Positions 1-9,507 of a stretch of DNA of 64,000 nucleotides are shown here, one piece after another. The position numbers and the translations under genes are program-made. The stretch comes from DATKFM01 sp963851215. Lineage in GTDB: Bacteria > Pseudomonadota > Alphaproteobacteria > Dongiales > Dongiaceae. The first letter of the stretch is position 1. Each line of letters opens with the position of its first letter. The stretch covers positions 62,001 through 126,000 of the forward strand of contig CAWKOG010000017.1 in the NCBI GenBank assembly GCA_963851215.1. The letters are read 5' to 3'. The notes under the pieces were generated by a model. The model saw nothing but the letters and a program-made list of their open reading frames with translations, did no database searches and was not told the origin of the DNA.

Positions 1-419
1 GCCAAGGCGCCAAGCCTCTGATTGATCCCAAGCACTTCAAGGCCGACAAGAAGGGAACCGCCTATGTGGCGCCCCAGGTGTTCAAGGTCGACAGCAACAG
101 CAACTCGGTGATGCAGGAGGAGTGCTTCGGTCCGGTCGCCGGCATCATGAAGGTGCGGAACGACGACGAGGCGATCCGCCATATGAACGACAGCGACTTC
201 GGCCTCACCGCCGCCATCTGGACCTCGGACGAAAAAGCCGCGCTCGACATCGGCAATCGCATCAACACCGGCACTTGGTTCATGAACCGCTGCGACTATC
301 TCGACCCGGCGCTCGGCTGGACCGGCGTCAAGGATTCCGGCCGCGGCTGCACTTTCTCCCGAGTCGGCTACGAATATTTGACGCGGCCGAAGTCGTTCCA
401 TCTGCGGACGCAGATCTAG
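1..419 (+). CDS. Aldehyde dehydrogenase, C-terminal part (cut by window edge)
   Basis: The reading frame is open from base 3 to a TAG at 417-419 and encodes about 138 residues. It carries the aldehyde dehydrogenase signature EECFGP, in which the Glu lies in the cofactor-binding part of the active site, followed by NRINTGTWFMN and the family's typical end with a G-x-KDSGRG stretch. The family oxidises aldehydes to carboxylates with NAD(P)+. The catalytic Cys and the Rossmann fold lie upstream of the window, so the substrate cannot be assigned. No downstream gene follows closely on this strand. Confidence 0.9.
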   Translation, partial: QGAKPLIDPKHFKADKKGTAYVAPQVFKVDSNSNSVMQEECFGPVAGIMKVRNDDEAIRHMNDSDFGLTAAIWTSDEKAALDIGNRINTGTWFMNRCDYLDPALGWTGVKDSGRGCTFSRVGYEYLTRPKSFHLRTQI

Positions 420-548
420 GACTGCCGTCACACCGCGCGAATACCGTCATACAAATAGCGGAGAGGCAGCATCGCTTCCTGGCTGTTGAACCTAAGTCCT
501 TGTTAAATCGGCCTCCGTATCAATTCGCTCGCGGATATTTACCATCTT

Positions 549-564
549 TGTGACATAGCTCACA
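549..564. promoter_or_regulatory. Near-perfect CRP/cAMP receptor site
   Basis: The sequence TGTGACATAGCTCACA matches the CRP consensus TGTGA-N6-TCACA in both half-sites and is flanked by T-rich bases on the left and TT on the right. It lies 93 bp upstream of the start of the large regulator at 657. No clear -10/-35 pair was recognised beside it. CRP-FNR family members with other effectors can bind similar sequences, so the cognate protein is inferred. Confidence 0.6.
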
Positions 565-656
565 TTCCGCACCTCAGCGGGGTGCAATGACTCTGCCGCG
601 CCTAGCGTAGGGATTCGATCTCCCGTCCGTGACATCTTCTTGGCCCTTGGCGAAGA

Positions 657-3600
657 ATGATCGACAAATCACACTCTGAGATCTTGGAAATCCCCATGGA
701 CATGCCGTTGCCCGACTCGAATGCCAAGCCTGCGTTCCAGCTCAAGCTGCTCGGCGGTTTTGCCGCCCACGGCCCGCGCGGCGAACTGCTGGAAATCGTC
801 GGCCAGAAGGACCGTGCCCTGCTTGCTTATCTCGCCTTGTCGCCGGGTGTTTCCCATGGCCGCGACAAGCTGGCGGCGCTGCTCTGGAGCGACCATGGCG
901 AGCGGCAGGCGCGGGACAGCCTGAAGCAATGCCTGCTGCGCTTGCGGCGCGCGCTGGCCGCCGTGCAGCCCGACGCCGTCGCCGGCGACCGCCAGACCGT
1001 CGCTTTCCAGCCTGATGACATCGAGGTCGACGCGGTCAGGTTCGCGCAGCTCGCCACGACGTCGGACGGCCTGGATCAGGCGGTCGATTTGTTCCAGGGC
1101 GATCTGCTGGATGGGCTTAGCGTCCGCGCCGCCGCCTTCGAGGACTGGCTGCTGGTGGAACGGCAGCGGTTGCGCCAGCTCGCCATCGACGCGCTCACGC
1201 AATCTCTCGCCCACGCCCAGGCCGCCGGGCTGCGCGACAGTGTTGCCGCCAGGGCCCGGCGCCTGCTGTCGCTCGACCCCCTGCAGGAAGGTGCCTGCCG
1301 GGCGCTAATGCAGCTCCATGCCGACCGTAGCGAACGCGCCCAGGCGCTGAAGCTGTTCGAAACCTTCCGCGACAGGCTGCAACAGGAACTCAGCGTCAAG
1401 CCGGAGCTGGACACGCTGCGCCTCTATGATGCGATCCGCCTGCAGCGCGCGGGCACACCGCTTTCGCTGCCCGTTCCCGAGACGCTCCTCGCACCGGCGC
1501 CCACGGAGCAATCCGCCAAGCCGTCGATCGCCGTCCTGCCCTTCCAGGCCGCGAGCGACGATCCCGAGCCCGAGGAATTTGCCGACGGTCTGACGGAAGC
1601 CATCATTATCGACCTGTCTCAGGTGTCCGGCCTGTTCACCGCCGCGCGCCACAGCGTCTTCGCCCTAAAAGGGCAACCGCTGGATATCGCGCGCATCGCC
1701 CGCGAATTGAATGTCCGCTATGTGATCAGCGGCAGCGTGCGGCAGGCCGGAGACCGCCTGCGCATCACCGCCCAGCTCATCGACAGCGGCACCAGCGGCC
1801 ATGTCTGGGGCATGCGCTATGACCGCAGCCTCAGCGACATCTTCGCCCTGCAGGACGAGATTTCCAAGACCATCGCCGACGTGCTGAAGGTACAGCTATT
1901 GCCGGCGGAGGTGGAGAGCATCGCCAGCCGCTCCACCAGCAGCAGCGCAGCCTACGAATACTTCCTGCGCGGCCGCTCCTTCTATCTGCGCGGCCTCGAC
2001 AAACGCTGCCTGCGCATCGCCCGCGACATGTATGCCAAGGCGGTGGAGATCGATCCTGGATACGCGCGCGCCCATGCGGGCATCGCGATCTGCGATGGCT
2101 ATCTCACGATGAGCGATCCCCGCATGTCCTGGGCAACGGCGCTGCGGGAAAGCGAGCATGCCCTTGAGCTGGAGCCCAATCTGGCGGAGGCCCATGCGGC
2201 CCGCGGGTTGGCGTTGAACGGCGCCGGGCGCCTCAAGGACGCGGCGCTTGCCTTCCAGCAGGCCCTTGAACTCAATCCCAACCTGTTCGAAGCCTGCTTC
2301 TTCTGGGGCGAAGTCTGCCAGTTGCAGAACCAGAGCGAACAGGCGGTGGCCCTGTTCCAGCGCGCCGCGGAGTTGCGGCCCAACGACTATCGCTCCCTCG
2401 GCTTTCTGGCGACCGCGTACAAGATCATCGGCGATCAGGATCAGGCCATGGCCGCGTCCCGCCGCTGCTTCGAGCGCGTGGAAGCCGCCGTCAAGTTGCA
2501 TCCCGACAATGCCGGCGCGCTGGCCTTCGGCGCCATCGCCCTGGCGGAGTTGGGCCAGACGCAACAGGCGGAGGATTGGGCCACCCGCGCGATCATGATC
2601 GGGCCCGACGATCATCTCGTGCAATACAATGTCGCCTGCGCCCAGGTGCTGCTCGGCAATGCCGATGCCGCCGTTACCCATCTGGAAAGCGCCTTCGCCG
2701 CCTCGCCGGATTTCCGCCGCTGGCTGGCGGAATGGCTGGCCCATGACGCCGACTTCGATCCCCTGCGCGGCCACCCGCGCTTTCAGGCGCTGACCGAGCG
2801 GTTGACCCTGGAGCACCATGCGGATGCCGCCGGCGACCGTCCGGCGATCGCGGTCCTGCCCTTCGTCAATATCGCCGGCGATCCCGAGCAGGAATACTTC
2901 GCCGACGGACTGACCGAGGACATCGTCACCGATCTCTCGCAGGTGTCGTCGCTATTCGTCGCCGCGCGCCACAGCATGCAGGCCTTCAAGGGGCGGCAGC
3001 CCGACATGCGCAAGCTGGCCCATGATCTCAACGTGGACTATGTGCTCGAAGGCGCAGTGCGGAAGGAAGGGCGCTGCGTGCGCATCAATGCGCGCCTGGT
3101 CGACGGCGCCACCGGCGATCACCTCTGGGCCAATCGTTATGACCGGAGCGTCGACGACATCTTCGCGTTGCAGGACGAGATCTCCAAGAGCATCGTCGAC
3201 ACATTACGCGTGAAGCTGCTGCCGGTGGAGATCGAGACCATCGCCAGCCGCTCCACCAAGAATCCGCCGCCTATGAGCACTATCTCCTCGGCCGTTCCTT
3301 CTACCTGCGCGGCATGGACTCGCGCAGCCTGCGCATCGCCCGCGATCTCTACGCCAAGGCTTGCGAGATCGATCCCGGCTATGCCCGCGCCCGCGCCGGC
3401 ATGGCGATCTGCGAATCCCATCTGTCGATGCGCGATCCCGGCGCGACCGAGGCGCCGCTTCGCAACAGCGATCTGGCGCTGGAGCTGGCGCCGAACTCCG
3501 CCGAGGCCCATGCCGGCAAAGGGCCTCGCGCTCTACGTCACCGGATACTTCGCCGAAGCCGCGGCCCTGTTCGATCGCGCCATGACCCTCGATGCCAATT

Positions 3601-4148
3601 TGTTCGAGGCCTATTTCTTCGACGGCCGCTGCCGGCGCATCCAAGGGCAGCGGGGGCTGGCGGCGGCGCGCTTTGCCCGCGCAGTGGAACTGCGGCCGAA
3701 CGATTTCCGTTCCGTCGGCATGCTCGCCGAAGAATACCGCGCGCTGGGCCGCATCGAGGAAGCCCGCGCCACGGAGCGCCGCTGCCTCGAGCGCCTCGCC
3801 GCTGAGGTGAAAGCCCATCCGGAAAATGCCGATGCCTGGGCCTTCGGCAGCGCCATCCTCGCCCATCTGGACGAGCCGGAGCGTGCGGCGGTGTGGGCAT
3901 CGCGCGCGCAGATCATGACGCCCGGCGACTATCTCGTGCTCTACAACGTGGCGCGCACCTATGCGCTGCTGGGCGATGTTCCGGGCGCGCTCGACAGCCT
4001 TGAGCAGGCCTTCAATGTCCAGCCGGCGATCCAGCGCCGGCTTGCCGCCTGGCTGCCGCTTGACCAGGACCTCGACCCATTGCGCGGCGAGCCGCGATTT
4101 TGCGCGCTCAAGACAAGACTTGGCCGTAGCTTTCCCGAGCCCGGCTGA
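657..4148 (+). CDS. Large BTAD-type regulator with duplicated TolB-like/TPR module
   Basis: This 1163-residue reading frame starts with a winged-helix-like segment (about residues 28-105, LLGGFAAHG...) and a BTAD segment (about 110-260), the layout of SARP-type transcription regulators. A TolB-like domain begins near residue 288 (PSIAVLPF) and is followed by TPR repeats. The whole unit of about 440 residues then recurs from about residue 728 (PAIAVLPF). Between about 3261 and 3523 the homologous peptide lies in another frame: one base is missing near 3262 and one is extra in AAAGGG near 3522, so about 88 residues are misread while both ends stay in frame. The protein is probably a cytoplasmic signal-responsive regulator. 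Its ligand and targets are unknown. A CRP-like site lies upstream. Confidence 0.75.
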   Translation: MIDKSHSEILEIPMDMPLPDSNAKPAFQLKLLGGFAAHGPRGELLEIVGQKDRALLAYLALSPGVSHGRDKLAALLWSDHGERQARDSLKQCLLRLRRALAAVQPDAVAGDRQTVAFQPDDIEVDAVRFAQLATTSDGLDQAVDLFQGDLLDGLSVRAAAFEDWLLVERQRLRQLAIDALTQSLAHAQAAGLRDSVAARARRLLSLDPLQEGACRALMQLHADRSERAQALKLFETFRDRLQQELSVKPELDTLRLYDAIRLQRAGTPLSLPVPETLLAPAPTEQSAKPSIAVLPFQAASDDPEPEEFADGLTEAIIIDLSQVSGLFTAARHSVFALKGQPLDIARIARELNVRYVISGSVRQAGDRLRITAQLIDSGTSGHVWGMRYDRSLSDIFALQDEISKTIADVLKVQLLPAEVESIASRSTSSSAAYEYFLRGRSFYLRGLDKRCLRIARDMYAKAVEIDPGYARAHAGIAICDGYLTMSDPRMSWATALRESEHALELEPNLAEAHAARGLALNGAGRLKDAALAFQQALELNPNLFEACFFWGEVCQLQNQSEQAVALFQRAAELRPNDYRSLGFLATAYKIIGDQDQAMAASRRCFERVEAAVKLHPDNAGALAFGAIALAELGQTQQAEDWATRAIMIGPDDHLVQYNVACAQVLLGNADAAVTHLESAFAASPDFRRWLAEWLAHDADFDPLRGHPRFQALTERLTLEHHADAAGDRPAIAVLPFVNIAGDPEQEYFADGLTEDIVTDLSQVSSLFVAARHSMQAFKGRQPDMRKLAHDLNVDYVLEGAVRKEGRCVRINARLVDGATGDHLWANRYDRSVDDIFALQDEISKSIVDTLRVKLLPVEIETIASRSTKNPPPMSTISSAVPSTCAAWTRAACASPAISTPRLARSIPAMPAPAPAWRSANPICRCAIPARPRRRFATAIWRWSWRRTPPRPMPAKGLALYVTGYFAEAAALFDRAMTLDANLFEAYFFDGRCRRIQGQRGLAAARFARAVELRPNDFRSVGMLAEEYRALGRIEEARATERRCLERLAAEVKAHPENADAWAFGSAILAHLDEPERAAVWASRAQIMTPGDYLVLYNVARTYALLGDVPGALDSLEQAFNVQPAIQRRLAAWLPLDQDLDPLRGEPRFCALKTRLGRSFPEPG

Positions 4149-4215
4149 TCGTTTTGCAACTCCGGAGACGTTGAGTTCGCCTCTGCGCGCCAGGCGCATC
4201 TTTGCGCCGATCAAC

Positions 4216-5122
4216 CTATCTGAATGTGCAGTTCAGATGCATCACCTTCGATGCGGCGGTGGTAAGATCGCTGACTTCAAACAACCTGAACTCCCAGAGT
4301 TCCTGCTGCTCCGGCTGCCAGCTAAACAGATAGGTCTTATCCCGGTAGGTCAGGATGCCGTTCAAACTCGATTGCGGCTGATTTGCCTGATAGTCATAGG
4401 GATCTTCCGGGCTGAGGATATCGGCTGCGAGGCAGGCGGGTCCGCGAACCATCTTGTAGTTGCTGCCCCAATAATTCGACATTGCCGGCACTTTCTCGGG
4501 CGGCAGAATGTCATTCCAATTCGCATCGACCGGCGGCAACGCCAATTCGAACCCGGGAGCTTTCAGGATCGCTTCCCAATAGCTGTAGGCTCGCTCTGAA
4601 TAGAACACGACTTCGTCGCCATTCTTCGCGTCGTTGTCTATGTCCGTGACATACAGCTTGAAGTTTCTGGTGCCATATTCATATCCGTCCAGCAGCCTGC
4701 CATCGGACATGTGGAACGGCATTTGCGGAAAGTCATTGTACAAGAGCAGCGGAGCGGGACCGAGCTGCGAGTTCATGGCCAGGGTGGGACACCTGTCCTG
4801 CCACGGGCGGAAGGCGGGGTCGTCGTAGCGCTCGGACCGGGCCACCGGATTCGACGATGCCGACGGCGGCGCCCGCTTCGAAGTCCGCGAGGAACTGCCG
4901 GCACCAGCTCCGCTGCTCTTCGGTCTGCGCTGGCGGCGCCATGAGAAACAGCTGGGTTCGCTCATCTCGCAGCATCTTTTCGAGTTGCGCCAGCTTAGCC
5001 GATTCCGGCGCGATCGGCGGTGGATAGTTGTCCTGCGCGGCGCCCGCCAGCGGGAGAAGGAGGAAGCAGCCGGCCAGTACAGCCTTCGAGAGAATTCGCC
5101 CTGCCGCGACCATGTTGTTCAC
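4216..5122 (-). CDS. Exported protein of unknown function (frameshifted as sequenced)
   Basis: The N-terminus has a Sec-type signal peptide: a basic start, the hydrophobic run VLAGCFLLLPLAGAA and a cleavage-like AQD. The frame opened at 5122 (GTG, with an in-frame ATG at 5113) stays sensible to about position 4850. The continuation, from RSERYDDPAF to the stop at 4216, is in the next frame, and deleting one base near 4850 joins them into one protein of about 300 residues. The C-terminal part is rich in Tyr, Trp and Asp (for example NYWGSNYKMVRGP, FSWQPEQQELWEF), like a periplasmic or outer-surface beta-rich domain. I do not recognise the family. It converges with the regulator gene at 657-4148. 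Confidence 0.6.
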
Positions 5123-5349
5123 CCACCCGCTTCCTGCATCATTCGACTATAGGTTTATCAGCGCGCCATCAATACAACCGTTGAAATGGGGCTTGCCTAT
5201 GGCAGTGCGCCCGCTGTCGTTCGTTCCGCTGGCATGCCATATGAGCGAAAAGCTACGGATTCACGGCCGGCAGACGATCGAACGGATTGCCGCCGTTCCG
5301 GCGCTCTTCTAGAATCAATTCCAGATGGGCCTTGTTGGCCTGCGTTGCA

Positions 5350-5694
5350 TTACTTCGCGGCCAAGCGAACGCCGTTGGCGGCAGCGCCGGGAATGGTCAC
5401 GCTTCTGGCAATGTTTGCCGGGCCGCGGCTACTCTCCGCCGTCGCGGCCGCCACCTGACGTTCCGCCTCGTCGCGGAGGGCGTCGGCGGCGCCGAGATGC
5501 ACTTCGATAGCCTGAGCCGCATCGCCGACGGTGGGCCCCTGCGCCGGCCGCGCCGGCATCGGGATCGACCAGCCATGGGCCTGCAGCCGGTCCATCATGC
5601 CGGCAATACGGCGCTTTCGCAGATCCTCATCGCCCAACAAGCTGCGCACTCGCGAAGCCGCGTCGCTGACGTCTTTGCCGGCCATGATGTCCAC
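5350..5694 (-). CDS. Small hypothetical protein
   Basis: A 114-residue frame starts at GTG 5694 (or ATG 5685) and ends at 5350. It has a charged N-terminal helix-like part (DAASRVRSLLGDEDLRKRRIAGMMDRL) and an Ala/Glu-rich helical middle. No known domain is recognised. The main support is a well-formed promoter on the same strand, TTGACA-N18-TAATAC, about 25 bp upstream of the start. The Shine-Dalgarno sequence is weak. It could also be a remnant, because the C-terminal third looks low in conserved character. Confidence 0.4.
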   Translation of the reverse strand: MDIMAGKDVSDAASRVRSLLGDEDLRKRRIAGMMDRLQAHGWSIPMPARPAQGPTVGDAAQAIEVHLGAADALRDEAERQVAAATAESSRGPANIARSVTIPGAAANGVRLAAK

Positions 5695-5718
5695 CCACTG
5701 CAGGATACGCGATATACT

Positions 5719-5748
5719 GTATTATGCGTATTTTTGCCGAGTTGTCAA
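5719..5748 (-). promoter_or_regulatory. Sigma70-type promoter for the small minus-strand gene
   Basis: Read on the minus strand there is a perfect -35 TTGACA (5748-5743), an 18-base spacer and -10 TAATAC (5724-5719). The context TGTTCTTGACA and the element ATACGCATA recur at the promoter at 9953-9982. The palindrome ATACAGTAT overlaps the -10 region and could be an operator. Confidence 0.5.
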
Positions 5749-5862
5749 GAACAGATGGAGAACAATGATCTGATTTCACCCTGTCAAAGCCCGGCGCCGG
5801 CGCTAGATTGGCGCCTCTTCCATGGCCAGAAACACAAGCAAGAAACAGATCGAGGACCCGTC

Positions 5863-7032
5863 ATGACCGCTGCTGCTCCCCGCGGAAACTGGAACTATCC
5901 CACCAAGGTGAAATTCGGCGCCGGCCGCATCGCCGAGCTGCCCGACGCCTGCAAGGAATTGGGCATGAAGCGGCCGCTGATCGTCACCGATCCGGGTCTC
6001 GCCGCGCTGCCGATGATCAAGGAGGCCGTCGCCGCCTGCGAGAAGGCCGGGCTCGGCGTCGCGGTGTACTCCGACATCAAGAGCAACCCCAACGGCAAGA
6101 ATGTCGAAGATGGGCTGAAGGTGCTGCGCTCGGGAAAGCATGACGGCGTGGTCGCCTTTGGCGGCGGCAGCGCGCTCGATGCCGGCAAAGCCATCGCCCT
6201 GATGGCCGGGCAGAATCGTCCGATTTGGGATTTCGAGGATGTGGGCGACAACTGGCTGCGAGTCGATCCCGCAGGGGTCGCGCCGATCATCGCCGTGCCC
6301 ACCACCTCAGGCACCGGCTCGGAAGTGGGCCGCGTCTCCGTCATCACCAAGGAAGATACCCACCAGAAAAAACTGATCTTCCATCCGAAGGTGCAGCCCT
6401 CGATCGTCATCGACGATCCCGCGCTCACCATCGGCCTGCCGCCGAAGATCACCGCCGCAACCGGCATGGATGCGCTGGCACATTGCTTCGAAGCCTATTG
6501 CGCGCCGGGCTATCACCCGATGGCCGACGGCATCGCGCTCGAGGGCATGCGGTTGATCAAGGAGTGGCTGCCGACCGCGGTGAAGGATGGCAAGAACCTG
6601 GAGGCGCGCTCCCACATGATGGCGGCGGCCACCATGGGCGCCACGGCGTTCCAGAAGGGACTCGGCGCGATCCATTCGCTCTCCCATCCCATCGGCGCGG
6701 TCTATGACACCCATCATGGCCTGACCAATGCCGTGGTCATGCCCTATGTCATGCAGTTCAACCGCCAGGCGATCGAGGAGAAGATGACGCGTCTCGCCGC
6801 CTATCTCGGCCTCAAGAATCCCGGCTATCAGGCGGTGCTCGACTGGGTGCTGGCGCTGCGCAAGGAGATCGGCATCCCACACACGCTGAAGGACATCGGC
6901 GTCGGCACCGACAAGCTGGACTCGCTGTCGCAGGAAGCCTTCAACGACCCCTCCACCGGCGGCAACCCCGTCCCCGCCGGCGTGCCGGAGATGAAGCAGA
7001 TGTTCATCGCGAGCATCGAGGGACGGTTGTAG
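5863..7032 (+). CDS. Iron-containing alcohol dehydrogenase
   Basis: This 389-residue protein belongs to the group III (Fe-dependent) NAD(P)-linked alcohol dehydrogenases. The dinucleotide-binding motif GGGSALDAGKA and the downstream TTSGTGSEVG are present. The metal-ligand region is also present: MDALAHCFEAY...HPMADG, then HSLSHPIGAVYDTHHGLTNA with the conserved histidines. The ATG at 5863 is chosen because it follows GAGG at 5852-5855 and begins where family similarity starts, although the frame is open further upstream. The length is normal. The substrate is not determined; the family reduces small aldehydes or oxidises alcohols and diols. Confidence 0.9.
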   Translation: MTAAAPRGNWNYPTKVKFGAGRIAELPDACKELGMKRPLIVTDPGLAALPMIKEAVAACEKAGLGVAVYSDIKSNPNGKNVEDGLKVLRSGKHDGVVAFGGGSALDAGKAIALMAGQNRPIWDFEDVGDNWLRVDPAGVAPIIAVPTTSGTGSEVGRVSVITKEDTHQKKLIFHPKVQPSIVIDDPALTIGLPPKITAATGMDALAHCFEAYCAPGYHPMADGIALEGMRLIKEWLPTAVKDGKNLEARSHMMAAATMGATAFQKGLGAIHSLSHPIGAVYDTHHGLTNAVVMPYVMQFNRQAIEEKMTRLAAYLGLKNPGYQAVLDWVLALRKEIGIPHTLKDIGVGTDKLDSLSQEAFNDPSTGGNPVPAGVPEMKQMFIASIEGRL

Positions 7033-7052
7033 GACACAGCGGCACGGATATT

Positions 7053-7146
7053 GTAGGGGCGGGTTTCAAACCCGCCCGTGATGTACGGGGAATAATTTCC
7101 AGAAGCGATGCTGCCTCGACAAGGCGGGTTTGAAACCCGCCCCTAC
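7053..7146. repeat. REP pair (BIME-like), same ends as the RAYT unit
   Basis: Two palindromes lie in inverted orientation. The first (7053-7077) begins GTAGGGGCGGGTTTC and the second (7123-7146) ends with AAACCCGCCCCTAC. Each folds into a GC-rich hairpin by itself, and the two can pair with each other. The outer ends are identical to those of the RAYT-containing unit at 19161-19729. The element sits between the stop of the alcohol dehydrogenase and the hydratase gene. Confidence 0.85.
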
Positions 7147-7221
7147 TGTTTGCAGGCATCCGACTAGCAGGTTAGATGCGGATGTTGCAGGCGTTCTGGA
7201 GTCAACGAATGACGGCACCAT

Positions 7222-7995
7222 TTGACGACAGTCGCCCAACTTCTGATGCACGAACACGCCGATGGCGTGAAGTACCATCTCCTGCCGCCGGAAACGGGCG
7301 TCACAAACCTGGACGCCGCCTACGCCGTCCAGCGCCGCTATGTCGACCTGATGATCCCCAAGGCCGGCAAGCCCGCGGGCTACAAGATCGGCCTCACCTC
7401 CGCCCGCATGCAGAAGATGTGCAACATCGACCGGCCGCTGGCGGGCGTGGTGCTCGCCAGCCGGGTGATGCAGAGCGGCGTGGTGCTGCACACCGGCAAT
7501 TACGGGCGCATGGGGCTGGAGTTCGAGGTCGGCGTCCGCATCGGCCGCGATCTGCCGCCGCGGGCAACGCCGTTCACCATCGACGAAGTCGCGCTGGCGG
7601 TCGACGGCGTCTGCGCCGGCGTCGAAGTGGTCGACGATCGCAACGCCGACTACAAGGTTCTGGAAGCGCTGTCGCTGATCGCCGACAACGCCTGGAACGC
7701 GGGCATCGTGCTCGGCGATTTCACCAAATCCTGGGGCGATCTCGAGAGCGCCTGCGGTGTGATGAAGCTCAACGGCGAGGAAGCGGACCGCGGCTTCGGC
7801 CGCGACGTGCTCGGCCATCCCTTCATTCCGCTGACCTGGCTGGCCAACCACCTCGCCGCATCCGGCAGCGGCCTCAAGGCCGGCGACATCGTGATGACCG
7901 GTAGCCTGATCCCCACGCGCTTTCCGAAGGAGCCGGGAAAGTTCCGGTTCGACCTGTCCGGCGTAGGTTCGGTTGAATTGTCGGTGACGGTGTAG
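7222..7995 (+). CDS. 2-keto-4-pentenoate hydratase family protein (MhpD-like)
   Basis: This 257-residue protein matches the MhpD/HpcG hydratase and decarboxylase family, which adds water to or decarboxylates 2-hydroxy-dienoates in aromatic meta-cleavage pathways using Mg2+. Visible family features are GYKIGLTSARMQ near residue 53, the metal-binding segment GLEFEVGVRI (Glu residues), CAGVEVVDDRN, and the C-terminal GDIVMTGSL. The start at 7222 is TTG. No strong ribosome site or upstream in-frame ATG was found, so the exact N-terminus is uncertain. No other ring-cleavage genes are nearby, so the actual substrate is unknown. Confidence 0.85.
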   Translation: MTTVAQLLMHEHADGVKYHLLPPETGVTNLDAAYAVQRRYVDLMIPKAGKPAGYKIGLTSARMQKMCNIDRPLAGVVLASRVMQSGVVLHTGNYGRMGLEFEVGVRIGRDLPPRATPFTIDEVALAVDGVCAGVEVVDDRNADYKVLEALSLIADNAWNAGIVLGDFTKSWGDLESACGVMKLNGEEADRGFGRDVLGHPFIPLTWLANHLAASGSGLKAGDIVMTGSLIPTRFPKEPGKFRFDLSGVGSVELSVTV

Positions 7996-8035
7996 CGGAA
8001 CTCATCACGGCACGATTCAGGCGGCACCGCCTGCA

Positions 8036-8641
8036 CTACCTCACTTCCACCACCAGCTCCGTCGGCCCGCCGGGTGCGTTGATCGTCCAGCCGGGGATCG
8101 GCAGGTCGAACGGACAGGACGACACCACGCAGATCAGGTTCATCCTCGCCCTGAGTTCCACATAGCCGCCCGGCGGTACGCTGTTGGGCGGCGAGAGCAG
8201 TTTGCCGTCGGCGTCGACCACCGTATTGGTGAAGAAGTTGACCGGCTGCGGGATCACATCGATCGCGTGACCGATGCCGCGCCATGGCGCTGCGCAGATT
8301 CTCCGAGCAGCTCGCATGGGGGCCGGCGAAGCCGAACTGCTCATAGCGCGCCTGATCGCAGGCGGCGATCATCATGTCATGCATGCCGCCGGCGCCGTCC
8401 TCCACCAGATCCAGCATCGGCCGCCGGAAGCGCGAGAGGAACGTGTCGCCCGACCCGCGGCTTGATGGAGCGCGTGGTGACCCAGGTATGCATGGGCGAC
8501 AGCCACTCCCGCACATTCTCGGCGGCATAGGCAAAGAAATCCGCCGCCTGCGCGCCCTTCGGAGTGATCAGACGCAGCCGCTGACCCTGCATCCACCCGG
8601 AACGCCAGCCCGCCACGCGCGGAAATTGTCTCGGTGATCAT
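8036..8641 (-). pseudogene. DUF1989 (urea carboxylase-associated) protein, three frame breaks
   Basis: The DUF1989 peptide is spread over four frames. The N-terminus ITETISARGGLAFRVDAG (from 8641) continues as QRLRLITPKGAQAADFF, then DTFLSRFRRPMLDLVEDGAGG, then GIGHAIDVIPQPVNFFTN...GGYVELRARMNLICVVSSCP, ending at 8036. The family's NFF-N and asparagine/cysteine-rich segments are all present in order. Each break is repaired by removing one base. The family is often linked to urea amidolyase systems, but none is visible here. It is either a recently inactivated gene or an intact gene with sequence errors. Confidence 0.75.
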
Positions 8642-8690
8642 CCTTGCCGCCCCGCTGATACCCCACCATACCCGAGCTTAGCACAGCGCC

Positions 8691-9371
8691 TCAGCGCACA
8701 CGCAACCGGCGCCAAGCGGCCATCAATCCTCGTCGCAGGAGCATTGGCAAGAGCGGCCCCACCATGAACGGCACGCCGACAAAGACAAGCAGCCAAAGGG
8801 TGCCTTGGAGATAATCGGAGAAGATCGGCTCATCGATAACAGGCGGAATCGCGGTTTCGTATCCAATGCGTTTCTGCTCCTCAAGGTATGTGGCAATGCC
8901 TAGGAACGGCCAAAGGAGGCACAACGAAATCATTCCGAAAGCGAGCAAATACACCTGCCAAAGGCGGGGACCTTGCCATGACGCGGAACCTCGCACCAGC
9001 AACCATCGGCGAAATGCCGGCAGAACATGCGAAAGGACAACAGTCGCTACAATCATCGGCAGTACCGGCAGAAGCAAGCTAAGGAGCACCGCCGGCAGAT
9101 GGAAACTCAGATCACTGGGACTGTCGTAAATAGCACTTAGCGCATCGAAGTACGATGCAAGCGCCGGCGCCGTACTAGTCAATCCCCAGACCAACAGCGC
9201 CTGCACCAGCATTGGAAACGTCAGGGCCCAAGCGAAGTACGCCGCTGCGCTGTCAGAACTCGGTGACTGCGCCTGGACAACCGAGGCTGCAGCTGCCCAA
9301 GCAGCGCTCCAGACGGAGTACTCAAGAGCGAAGATCCAGTTTCGGCTGCAACCCAAGGCCAGTATCCTCAA
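8691..9371 (-). CDS. Integral membrane protein of unknown function
   Basis: The 226-residue frame has about five hydrophobic segments, including WSAAWAAAASVV, FAWALTFPMLVQALLVWGL, LPAVLLSLLLPVLPMIVATVVL, VYLLAFGMISLCLLWPFLGIA and LWLLVFVGVPFMVGPLLPMLL, and ends in a basic tail RRLRVR, as expected for an inner-membrane protein. The start at 9371 is TTG and a stop lies 11 codons upstream in frame, so little extension is possible. No family is recognised. The gene at 9508-9918 lies upstream on the same strand, so the two may be co-transcribed. Confidence 0.6.
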   Translation of the reverse strand: MRILALGCSRNWIFALEYSVWSAAWAAAASVVQAQSPSSDSAAAYFAWALTFPMLVQALLVWGLTSTAPALASYFDALSAIYDSPSDLSFHLPAVLLSLLLPVLPMIVATVVLSHVLPAFRRWLLVRGSASWQGPRLWQVYLLAFGMISLCLLWPFLGIATYLEEQKRIGYETAIPPVIDEPIFSDYLQGTLWLLVFVGVPFMVGPLLPMLLRRGLMAAWRRLRVR

Positions 9372-9507
9372 ATGACTGCGCGATCTGAAGATCGCCGGCG
9401 ATCAAGGCAGCCTCATGGCTCAGTCCGCACAACATTGTGACGTCGACACGATCATGGCGTCGACGCATCGGCTCCCGACCCGTCAACACGCAATGCCCAT
9501 CGCAAGT

